From positions 1 through 64,000 of IMG/VR virus record IMGVR_UViG_3300018080_005856: a DNA stretch of 64,000 bases. The stretch is one strand, 5' to 3'. The notes beneath the pieces were generated by a model. The model made no database searches and was not told where the DNA came from. It worked only from the letters and a program-made list of their open reading frames with translations. This stretch comes from a virus. Positions 53,662 to 61,464 of the stretch are shown here, piece after piece. Within the stretch, counting starts at the first letter, position 1; the number at the start of each line of letters is the position of its first letter. The position numbers and the translations under genes were made by a program.

Positions 53662-54368
53662 AGTACAACATAATAAGCAGAACGGCTATAATAATGGAAG
53701 CCCTGCTGTTACCTAGAGAAGATCCCGAGCACTGTGGGGTGCAAGTATATCCCTCCCTGGGTGGTGGGTTTATTAGCAGCTGTTCTCCAAAATACATAAA
53801 GGAAATCGTAAAAGATTACAAGCGGATGCTTCTCACTGTAGATATACGATTAAGGGAGAACAAGAATGGTGATTATCAGAGTAATTATAGTCACTATACT
53901 ACAGAGGAAACCCATATAGGCATAGTAACCCGAATGACTGGTGACTCATATATTTACCGTGTAAGGCCCTTTGATGAATATCTCGCGATGTGGAATGAAA
54001 TGACCTATACGGGAAAGAAATCCCTTCTGAGTGAGGTGAGTGAGTATATATCTATATTATCAAGCAAAAGAAATGCGTTTCCGGCATTCGCTATAATGGA
54101 GCTATACCTGGGTCGGGAAGTAACACATATTCTGAGATATAGGGCCTCTACTATAAGTATACTGGCGCCAACTCCTAGGTGCCCGTTCATAAGCCTTGAC
54201 GGGAAACCTTTCGTACCCTGGTTCCGTATATATAATGATATTCAGCCCTTATTCGAGCTCATAAATAGCTTGCTTCCGAAAGAACCGGGCTTGTTCTCTA
54301 ATCCTGGTAAAGAACATTACGTATTCTGGGCGGCCTGGAAAGAACTAATGGAGAAAACAGCATGGTAG
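53649..54368 (+). CDS. tandem family member 2
   Basis: 239 residues. The shared core is diverged: AIMELYLGREVTHILRYRAS, then PFISLDGKPF and FWAAWKELM. It overlaps member 1 by 13 bp and member 3 by 7 bp. The weak ribosome site suggests translational coupling. Function unknown. Confidence 0.75.
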   Translation: MGKVKYNIISRTAIIMEALLLPREDPEHCGVQVYPSLGGGFISSCSPKYIKEIVKDYKRMLLTVDIRLRENKNGDYQSNYSHYTTEETHIGIVTRMTGDSYIYRVRPFDEYLAMWNEMTYTGKKSLLSEVSEYISILSSKRNAFPAFAIMELYLGREVTHILRYRASTISILAPTPRCPFISLDGKPFVPWFRIYNDIQPLFELINSLLPKEPGLFSNPGKEHYVFWAAWKELMEKTAW

Positions 54369-55039
54369 TAACAGTTGAAAGAACACAGATAATAGAAGTA
54401 TTAGCTAATGTATCTGTACCTGCATCCCATGATGAGAACTGCCGTGTGGTTTATATACCTTATAACCAACAGAGCGAACCCATTCGTAAAGTAGTAAGCA
54501 TTATTGTAGGGGTATCTACTATTCCTCATAGTTCCTGGAAAGATGAATGGGGCTTCAGATATCGGCATACTCAGGAAGATCCAGGACCCGTTCCCTTCTA
54601 TACCTATATGATGCGCACCCGGGAGGATTATGAGCTGTGGTTAGCTTCAGATCGCGTAACCCGTAAAGACTTTATGCGCTCCATGGATAATTACGTTCAC
54701 GCCCACCGGGAACACGTTGACAGAGAGTTTTACATACCCGTGCTTAACATAGACCTGGAAGACGACATCATGACTCGCCTAAAAGTAGGGGCCCGTATAT
54801 TAAAGATAGCGGCCCCCGTATACCCTACATCCAATGTTACAATGTTAAGCCGGAATAACGGCCCCTACGGTTTCTTACCAATTGAGTCCGCCACTATTCC
54901 ACTCCACCTGGTCATCTTCAAAGCCATAGGATATGCCAGGAGATCTGACTACACGTCTCCGTGGAGAACTTGGAGAAATTCCAAGATGGCTCAGTATAAT
55001 CTGGAAGGAGCGGTAAAGGCCAGAGGGGGTACCGTATGA
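54362..55039 (+). CDS. tandem family member 3
   Basis: 225 residues; ATG behind GGAGAAAAC. Core: VLNIDLEDDIMTRLKVGARI, then MLSRNNGPYGFLP (the DGG turn is NNG here), end SPWRTWRNSKM. Function unknown. Confidence 0.75.
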   Translation: MVVTVERTQIIEVLANVSVPASHDENCRVVYIPYNQQSEPIRKVVSIIVGVSTIPHSSWKDEWGFRYRHTQEDPGPVPFYTYMMRTREDYELWLASDRVTRKDFMRSMDNYVHAHREHVDREFYIPVLNIDLEDDIMTRLKVGARILKIAAPVYPTSNVTMLSRNNGPYGFLPIESATIPLHLVIFKAIGYARRSDYTSPWRTWRNSKMAQYNLEGAVKARGGTV

Positions 55040-55743
55040 AAGTATCATTTCACATGGCAGAAAGTGTAAGATTCAGGGCCTGTGTAAATACAGCAAAACA
55101 CCTTACCGGTAGAAGAACTATCAACATATTCCATAGGGTAGTAGGATCTGAACCGTACCAAATAGATGCTTATAATAATCATTCAGCAACTACCGTGGAA
55201 AAGTACAAGGATATAATTGTAGAGTACCACGCTAATCTCATAGACTTATCCAGCAGATGTCAGATACTTGAAGATATCCATGGTGACCCCGCTACTCATA
55301 AAACTGAAGAGGACGCTCTCAGGCAGTTCGAAAACAGCCTGGTTGCCAATATAAGGATAGTAACAGACAACGACAAGAATATCCACATGTTCCCTATAAT
55401 GGAGATAGACATAAGCAACGATGTTATGTTCAGATTAAAGACAGGCTGCCGTACTATAAGAATGCTGTGCCCTAACAATTACAGTGGGGGAATGATAAGC
55501 CGGGACGGTGGCCTATTTGAAAGATTCATGGGAAATGTTTCTACTTCACATATCAAACCCATCTCAGCCGCAGATTGTTCTATTAAACTAAGTTACCATA
55601 TAGGAGAAATAGTCCATAGGGCTATAAAGTATACGATAACCGAGGGTATTAGGGCCCCCAGCTGGCCGTCGTGGGATAACTGGCGGGATACCTACGAATT
55701 CGTCAAAGGGGAACAAATAAATGTAGGGGTGCTTAAGATATGA
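55036..55743 (+). CDS. tandem family member 4
   Basis: 235 residues, starting MKVSFHMAESVRFRACV, which matches the start of member 5 (MRVSFYQTEHIEILAGV). Core: IMEIDISNDVMFRLKTGCRT, then MISRDGGLFERF and WPSWDNWRDTY. ATGA overlap with member 3. Confidence 0.75.
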   Translation: MKVSFHMAESVRFRACVNTAKHLTGRRTINIFHRVVGSEPYQIDAYNNHSATTVEKYKDIIVEYHANLIDLSSRCQILEDIHGDPATHKTEEDALRQFENSLVANIRIVTDNDKNIHMFPIMEIDISNDVMFRLKTGCRTIRMLCPNNYSGGMISRDGGLFERFMGNVSTSHIKPISAADCSIKLSYHIGEIVHRAIKYTITEGIRAPSWPSWDNWRDTYEFVKGEQINVGVLKI

Positions 55744-56426
55744 GAGTATCATTCTATCAGACAGAGCACATTGAAATATTAGCCGGTGTACAACGTCATG
55801 GATTGAACAATCAAACTCTAATACTCCCTAAAACAGTACGGTTATATGGTTTTGACCAGACAGACAATACCATTACTCTCCTAGTAACATACTACGCTGG
55901 CGATAAAAACACTATCTCGCAAACCAGGATCAGGATGGTGGAAGGATATGAAAAGGAATCACCGTTGTTTTATGACGCTTCCGAGGAGAGGCAGGCCTTA
56001 CGTCGGTTCTGGCATCAGGTATCTGAGACCATTAAGCCTATGTGGAATAGCGATAAAAATCGATATGAAGTTACTATAATGGAAATAGACCTTAGGGATG
56101 ATGTTATGGCTATGGTAAAAACCGGATGTAAACACCTCAGGATGGTATGCCCGGGATCATACTCCCGGGGGCTTATAGTAAGCGAGGACGGGGGTCCTTT
56201 TCTTAATAGGCTGCCCCCTGGGTTTTATTATCCCAACTATAGGTGGGGTGTTAGCCATCCCATGGTAGAGTGCCATAGGGACAAAGACATAGTAGAGGTT
56301 TTGTATAAGTCCGTGCGTGATTACCTGCCAGATGAGATTGAGATGGTATATTGGCAATGTTGGCTGGATTGGAAGAGTAGCTATGAAGAAGAGTTGGGCA
56401 TGTTGGAGAATCCTATCCCCTTATAA
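55740..56426 (+). CDS. tandem family member 5
   Basis: 228 residues. Core: IMEIDLRDDVMAMVKTGCKH, then VSEDGGPFLNRLPPG and WQCWLDWKSSY. Closest to member 4. ATGA overlap with it. The family-wide pattern is D-[IL]-x-x-[DE]-[VI]-M-x-x-[LV]-K-x-[GA], then S-x-[DN]-[GN]-G-x-[FY]. Confidence 0.75.
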   Translation: MRVSFYQTEHIEILAGVQRHGLNNQTLILPKTVRLYGFDQTDNTITLLVTYYAGDKNTISQTRIRMVEGYEKESPLFYDASEERQALRRFWHQVSETIKPMWNSDKNRYEVTIMEIDLRDDVMAMVKTGCKHLRMVCPGSYSRGLIVSEDGGPFLNRLPPGFYYPNYRWGVSHPMVECHRDKDIVEVLYKSVRDYLPDEIEMVYWQCWLDWKSSYEEELGMLENPIPL

Positions 56427-56438
56427 TGGAGGCAAATA

Positions 56439-56894
56439 ATGTCACGTGATCTTGAGTACGATAGAGACAGTTACGGTGACCCCTTCAATGCGTTCAGAGG
56501 AGATACTAAGATGTCCGCTTACCTGGATGTAGATTCTGGTATGTTTGATAATGTAATGGATAGGTTGTATATAGGGAGGGCTCGACATATCAAAGTAAGC
56601 TTGAGCCTTGTAATGTATTATACTGATAGTGTTTCCACGGCCATGTGTGATCTCAGCATTTCCAGGGCCCTAGAGATATATAATATAGAGATAGGAAAAC
56701 AAGAGATAGGAAAACGTAGATATGGGAATAGTAGACTTATATGGTATAACACTGAGTATAAGCCCCCGGTTAAAGGTTCATTTGCCTACAAATGTCTGGA
56801 AGCCGCAGCAAGAATAATAAAGGACCAATCATTGAGTAATGACACTATATTGGACATTGTATACGGTGGAAATAGTGTTATAAGAGTAAAATAG
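56439..56894 (+). CDS. short relative of the tandem family
   Basis: 151 residues; ATG behind GGAGG. The segment AYLDVDSGMFDNVMDRLYIG with RARHIKVSL aligns with the family core (DID.R.EVM.RLK..A.RI.VL), but the DGG turn and the N-terminal domain are missing. It may be a diverged half-length copy. Function unknown. Confidence 0.7.
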   Translation: MSRDLEYDRDSYGDPFNAFRGDTKMSAYLDVDSGMFDNVMDRLYIGRARHIKVSLSLVMYYTDSVSTAMCDLSISRALEIYNIEIGKQEIGKRRYGNSRLIWYNTEYKPPVKGSFAYKCLEAAARIIKDQSLSNDTILDIVYGGNSVIRVK

Positions 56895-56903
56895 GAGAAA
56901 ACA

Positions 56904-57866
56904 ATGGACGATAATAAAGAACAGAACGAGCTCAAACATCTTGCTCACAATTATACCCCTTATCACGGCTCCGGGGGTACTACCACCCAGGTTTCCTCTG
57001 ATGATGATAAAGAGACCACAGCCAATATGGTACTGGTTAATCTCATGAAAAGAAAGAACGACCTGATAAGGAGCGAGATTCTAAGAACCATATACGAGGG
57101 AACCGGAGATGGTGATGATTATGTAGTAAGGGGAACCAAAGCAAGGAAGTTACTCGATAGTATATCGTATTCTAATGGTGAATGTTATCTGATGCGAGAG
57201 GTCTACGCCACGGACGAAGATTATGAAGAGATTATGTTATGGCCCGAAGAGGAAGCTTTGAAAATAGCATATGAGATCTTACACTGGCTTACATTACATA
57301 CCCCAGATTCCAAGGCTAAATATGAGAAGGAAAATCCTGGGTGTAATATTGCACATGGTGAAATGGCCAGTGGGATCACCCAGAGTACATGTCCATTCTG
57401 TGTACGAGAAACACTACACAAGCAAATTTCCTGTGTGATGTGTGGTTATGGTAAGAGAAATGGAATATGCGTACGTCAGTACTCACGTATACGGTTCCTT
57501 TCTACCATAATAAATATTAACGATGCTATAACTACGGAATCATATATAGCGATACGGGATGAAATGGAGAGGGATCTTTCTGTGATTTATGCCACCCGAT
57601 TCCCAGAACACCGTGATCGTATTTGCAAGCCTAGATACCGACCGCTAGAAGCAAAGGATCTTGATAGCGTCATGGGAAAAGTAATAGAACGCACATTGTC
57701 TTCTGGGTATACTGTAATGCATACCCTGTCGAGTGCTGTAGTGGATAAAGATGGAAAGCTGTTAAGCATTGCCAGTATAAGCATGAAAGACCTGGAAACA
57801 GAGGGATGGGTGTTCAGGGATACTCATGAACCTGTAGCCGTGAAAATTATCACCGGAGAGAAGTAG
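56904..57866 (+). CDS. 320-residue zinc-finger-containing protein
   Basis: Acidic N-terminal tail, then a helical middle. A four-Cys site TCPFCVRETLHKQISCVMCGYG with a further Cys follows at about residues 165-190. A helical domain comes after it (IRDEMERDLSVIYATRFPEH), and the C-terminal end is beta-rich. GGAGAAAAC precedes the start. No enzyme motif. Function unknown. Confidence 0.75.
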   Translation: MDDNKEQNELKHLAHNYTPYHGSGGTTTQVSSDDDKETTANMVLVNLMKRKNDLIRSEILRTIYEGTGDGDDYVVRGTKARKLLDSISYSNGECYLMREVYATDEDYEEIMLWPEEEALKIAYEILHWLTLHTPDSKAKYEKENPGCNIAHGEMASGITQSTCPFCVRETLHKQISCVMCGYGKRNGICVRQYSRIRFLSTIININDAITTESYIAIRDEMERDLSVIYATRFPEHRDRICKPRYRPLEAKDLDSVMGKVIERTLSSGYTVMHTLSSAVVDKDGKLLSIASISMKDLETEGWVFRDTHEPVAVKIITGEK

Positions 57867-57872
57867 GTTGAC

Positions 57873-58211
57873 ATGGAGATATTGTTCATAATTCTTGTTA
57901 TTATTTCAGCGGGATACATGTTTGTTTGCGTAACAAATAATAGACCGCCTACAAAACTCATTTATGCTATCATATCAACAGCGGTTCTCGTAGTGTCTAT
58001 ACTGTCAATATTATACATTGCTGTGAACCGTTATGATGGAATAAGTATATCAGAAATATCTGTAGATCATATATCAGAGGGGGATATGACAATAACGTTT
58101 GAGAAACCAACACTGTGTCGATTTACAGTAGAAGTATATAAGTCTTGGTCTTTTGTGGAGGACAGGATAATATCCATCCATGTGATTGGAGACAAGGAGG
58201 TAAGAAAATGA
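57873..58211 (+). CDS. 112-residue two-span membrane protein
   Basis: Spans ILFIILVIISAGYMFVCV and LIYAIISTAVLVVSILSILYIAV, then a soluble beta domain. It overlaps the next gene by 4 bp (ATGA). Function unknown. Confidence 0.7.
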   Translation: MEILFIILVIISAGYMFVCVTNNRPPTKLIYAIISTAVLVVSILSILYIAVNRYDGISISEISVDHISEGDMTITFEKPTLCRFTVEVYKSWSFVEDRIISIHVIGDKEVRK

Positions 58212-58591
58212 CAATACTATCTGACTTTATAGAAACAAGGGGGCTGTATAGTGATATCAGGAATACAAGCGGAGATATAGCCGTAGAGTATAAGAAAGAC
58301 TTTCGTGGTATAGGTAGAATGTTCCTCAGAAGAGTAGCAGAAAGACTGGATCTGGTAGAATATAGAATATCCTACAATGCTGCAGGTATTGCCTGTTCTG
58401 GTGATCACATTCTAATGGGTATGAAAGGAGAGAAGGGCATATATGTTTCCTTCAACACAGACGGGATGAAGGAAATACTGTACCGAAGTATAACAGACAT
58501 GCAGGACTTCACAGGTGGCCAGAATAACTACGTGCCCATTGTAGCTGACTATGATGAGATTGTAAGTAAACTGGAGAAATTGCTTGAATGA
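58208..58591 (+). CDS. unknown 127-residue protein
   Basis: The ATG at 58208 follows AAGGAGG; the frame is open to 58145. Alpha/beta protein with IGRMFLRRVAERLDLVEYRI and a C-terminal helix. ATGA overlaps at both ends. Function unknown. Confidence 0.75.
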   Translation: MTILSDFIETRGLYSDIRNTSGDIAVEYKKDFRGIGRMFLRRVAERLDLVEYRISYNAAGIACSGDHILMGMKGEKGIYVSFNTDGMKEILYRSITDMQDFTGGQNNYVPIVADYDEIVSKLEKLLE

Positions 58592-59364
58592 TACCCATAT
58601 TTTACGATAGTATGAACATTTCCTACAGTACTCCATATGATAACGTTCCGGACGAAGTCAGTTCAGATTCCGGTGTTACTACCAAAATGCTAAGGAATAT
58701 CCATAGGATAATTCCTGGGGAAATCAGGGTAAATGAAGGAGCTAGTCGGGATATTACAGTCAGCTACAATTACTCTGTAGGAGTATGTGTTACTACTCCT
58801 ATGGATGTAATGTTCAGAAACCATATTGGTATAATTCGCAATAACAGTTACCTAATGTGGATGACGGCCGACCAGGAAATACATGGTGATATATCTGGAA
58901 ACCTAACATATAGTCTAGCGGAAGGAGCACAGTGGCAGTTCCTGCAGTTGTGCAATATAGATAACAAGATAGATATGTTGAAAGTAATGTATAATCCCAT
59001 GGCCGCGAGTGATCCCGTTTCAGCAAGAATGCATACACAAAGACATTGTCTATCTGATAGTTTCCGCCAGTTTGTGCATAATAATGGTTATGGTATTAGT
59101 GATTCATTATTAAAGGCAGCAGCTACTGTGGAAAGTATCCTGGCCCCGTTTGCAATACGGTCATACAATAAAGAAGAAGGGGAGACAGGTACGGTAACGA
59201 CTTTGCAAGAGTTTAGTGAGCTGCTTGATCTGAAATATGGCGTATTGAAAAGGTGTTTATCTGGTTTATCCTGTGGAGTAAACGCTCTCAGGGCCAAAGA
59301 TGATATGAAAGAATGGAAGAAGGAAGCCGATAGCTTGGCTGAGTACTATGGGAGAAAGATGTGA
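58588..59364 (+). CDS. unknown 258-residue protein
   Basis: The N-terminal half is beta-rich (EIRVNEGASRDITVSYNYSV), the C-terminal half helical (FRQFVHNNGYGISDSLLKAA, then SLAEYYGRKM). No motif, span or signal. It sits in a coupled run of five genes. Function unknown. Confidence 0.75.
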   Translation: MIPIFYDSMNISYSTPYDNVPDEVSSDSGVTTKMLRNIHRIIPGEIRVNEGASRDITVSYNYSVGVCVTTPMDVMFRNHIGIIRNNSYLMWMTADQEIHGDISGNLTYSLAEGAQWQFLQLCNIDNKIDMLKVMYNPMAASDPVSARMHTQRHCLSDSFRQFVHNNGYGISDSLLKAAATVESILAPFAIRSYNKEEGETGTVTTLQEFSELLDLKYGVLKRCLSGLSCGVNALRAKDDMKEWKKEADSLAEYYGRKM

Positions 59365-59852
59365 TGAATACGGATGTATTACCATACATTGCAGTAGTAG
59401 ATGATTTAGTCCTGCATAAACGTGTCTTGGCTAGCCCTGTAGGCGCTCTTATTGCGCATAAAGAGTTCAAGTCGGTTTTATATGAGTGCCGTGACAGTAT
59501 AGACACCAGAGCACGTACCTTATTATCAGAAGAGTTTGCCCCATGTGACGTGTCGTTTGGAGAACCTGAAGCGAATATTCTGCGTGATCATCTTATTTCC
59601 AAGATATATAAGTTGTTTATTCCAAGCATGGAGTGTGCAAAAGCAAGGGGGCTGTTGACAGAAAACTATGAGATAAGTATAGATTATCACAGGTTCCGGA
59701 ACGGAGATATAACAGATAATAAGAAAGTGATGAGACATCTCAATGAAGATATGAAAAACACATGGGTTAAAGATATCCTTGAAAATGAGTACTGTATCGT
59801 AGATCTCATTACTGTGTCAATACATAAAGAAGGAGAGTTACATAATGCCTAA
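59364..59852 (+). CDS. unknown 162-residue helical protein
   Basis: The ATG at 59364 overlaps the preceding TGA (TGATG). Helical throughout, with Cys residues spread over the first half (YECRDSIDTRARTLLSEEF). Function unknown. Confidence 0.7.
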   Translation: MNTDVLPYIAVVDDLVLHKRVLASPVGALIAHKEFKSVLYECRDSIDTRARTLLSEEFAPCDVSFGEPEANILRDHLISKIYKLFIPSMECAKARGLLTENYEISIDYHRFRNGDITDNKKVMRHLNEDMKNTWVKDILENEYCIVDLITVSIHKEGELHNA

Positions 59853-60294
59853 AGATCATGAGAAAACCGAAAGCACGATGGAGAGATACCATCATCTTAC
59901 AGAGAGTATAGGGCAGTGGCGGAGAGCCATGGATCTATTACACTCAGAATTATGCAATCTTATAACTGATCAATTGAGAGTCCTGAAGATGCCGGCCATA
60001 AAGATAGATCTTACTATAATAGAAAAGACGGAAAGTGAGCCGGAACCGGATGACCTCCTGTCTGTAGTAAATCTGGACAGGCTGGTAACAAGTGGACTTG
60101 ATACCAAGGAGATAGAGGTTTCATTAGAGTGGAAATATGGTGATGATGATTGTGATGAAGACCGATACAGTATAAGACTAGAGGAATTAACCATAGACGA
60201 GTTGCATAAGCTATCTACACAGATTATACTTGGAGAGAAGGCACCATATCATAGTAACAATGATGATGAAGGTCTGGAATATACTGAACAATAG
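59845..60294 (+). CDS. unknown 149-residue acidic protein
   Basis: Helical N-terminus (GQWRRAMDLLHSELCNLI), acidic middle (KTESEPEPDDLL), then a strand pair around KYGDDDCDEDRYSIRL. AAGGAG precedes the start. It resembles a small regulatory or mimic-type acidic protein only by composition. Confidence 0.7.
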   Translation: MPKDHEKTESTMERYHHLTESIGQWRRAMDLLHSELCNLITDQLRVLKMPAIKIDLTIIEKTESEPEPDDLLSVVNLDRLVTSGLDTKEIEVSLEWKYGDDDCDEDRYSIRLEELTIDELHKLSTQIILGEKAPYHSNNDDEGLEYTEQ

Positions 60295-60321
60295 TAGGAT
60301 GCATTAAATGGAGGTGAGACT

Positions 60322-60675
60322 ATGATGGATATATGTTACTTTATGGCAAACAATATAGAGGGCCTGGGTGAGGTTCATAAGTTCCCTCTCTACGCATCAC
60401 CAGAAGGATATGTATTTGAATGCCAGGGTTGGGCTACTCAAGATGTAATAGACAACAACGTAGACGACCCCGTAATGACAGAGTGGTATATCTTTGCGGA
60501 GACATATAAGGAAGGAGAGGTAGAGTATTATGGTGCTATATCATCTCCCGAGGGAATAAAACTATGTCATTTCAAGCATTCAGATCTCAAGAAGATCCCA
60601 CATATTCTGATAGAGAGGGACGTGAGGATACTGAATGATATTCAGCCCCCGGAAACATGGAGAAAGCTAGGCTAG
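60322..60675 (+). CDS. unknown 117-residue protein, last of the rightward run
   Basis: Beta-rich with FPLYASPEGYVFECQGWATQ and VEYYGAISSPEGIKL. GGAGG precedes the start (60322 or 60325). Its TAG stop overlaps the stop of the convergent gene in a shared CTAG. Function unknown. Confidence 0.7.
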   Translation: MMDICYFMANNIEGLGEVHKFPLYASPEGYVFECQGWATQDVIDNNVDDPVMTEWYIFAETYKEGEVEYYGAISSPEGIKLCHFKHSDLKKIPHILIERDVRILNDIQPPETWRKLG

Positions 60676-61442
60676 CCGTATATTTTGCCGTTTACTATAG
60701 CTTTACCATATCTGAATAATACAGGTTGATAGAGAAAGTTATTCCCGACTTTAGGAAGATAAAAGATTCCAGCCGATGCCGACCAGTTGCTTGTAACAGG
60801 ATGTTTCATATAGTTATCTTTATGATCGATATCCTCAAAGGTGCCCAGTTGTATCGCGAATAGTTCCCCTCTCATGTGTTTATGTATTTCCACACCGGTA
60901 ACATGTGTATGATACCGTACTACGGAGATCCCATTAGTTTGTACTAACTTTCTGACACGATTTGAGGGACAATCGCCACTTCCGTTCTTATCATCACCAT
61001 GCATAAAGAATATAGTGTTCTTCCATACATATTCCTTCATGGCTTCCCATCCTAGTTCTTCCAATTTCAGCAACTTGGCACCGTCGGTAGCGTCAAGATC
61101 TTCCAGCCATAGTTCTCCCTTCTTCTTACTCTCTAACCTTCTCCAAAAGTGGTTATCCTTGAGAAGTATCTTCCTCGCTGCCGGCGCCGCGGCGTTCACT
61201 TGAGTCATCCAGTTAAATGCTAGATCCAGTTCATATTGTAGTCCTGTTAGCTGGTAAGAGTTCTTTGGGTACATTGACAGACAATCGGCACATATTATAT
61301 CTCCCCCATCCAAGATAGTATCAGGCTCTATATCTTGTATAATTTCCAAGAGAAGATTACATGCTTTCTTATCATGTCTTGGTATATGAATATCTCCGTA
61401 TGTAAACAGTATCCTGTAATCATCTCTTATAGATTTTGCCAT
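60672..61442 (-). CDS. calcineurin-like metallophosphoesterase with variant motifs
   Basis: 256 residues. Motifs in order: GDIHIPRHD (I), DTILDGGDIICAD (II, GGDII in place of GD.vd), KILLKDNHFWRR (III, K-D-N-H where GNH[DE] is usual), FFMHGDD (IV, HG) and VRYHTHVTGVEIH (V, Y-H-T-H for G-H-x-H). Metal ligands D, H, D, N, H, H are therefore all present. Phage enzymes of this type cut DNA or cyclic nucleotides; the substrate cannot be told from sequence. Confidence 0.8.
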   Translation of the reverse strand: MAKSIRDDYRILFTYGDIHIPRHDKKACNLLLEIIQDIEPDTILDGGDIICADCLSMYPKNSYQLTGLQYELDLAFNWMTQVNAAAPAARKILLKDNHFWRRLESKKKGELWLEDLDATDGAKLLKLEELGWEAMKEYVWKNTIFFMHGDDKNGSGDCPSNRVRKLVQTNGISVVRYHTHVTGVEIHKHMRGELFAIQLGTFEDIDHKDNYMKHPVTSNWSASAGIFYLPKVGNNFLYQPVLFRYGKAIVNGKIYG

Positions 61443-61464
61443 TACGTTACTCTCCTATGATATA

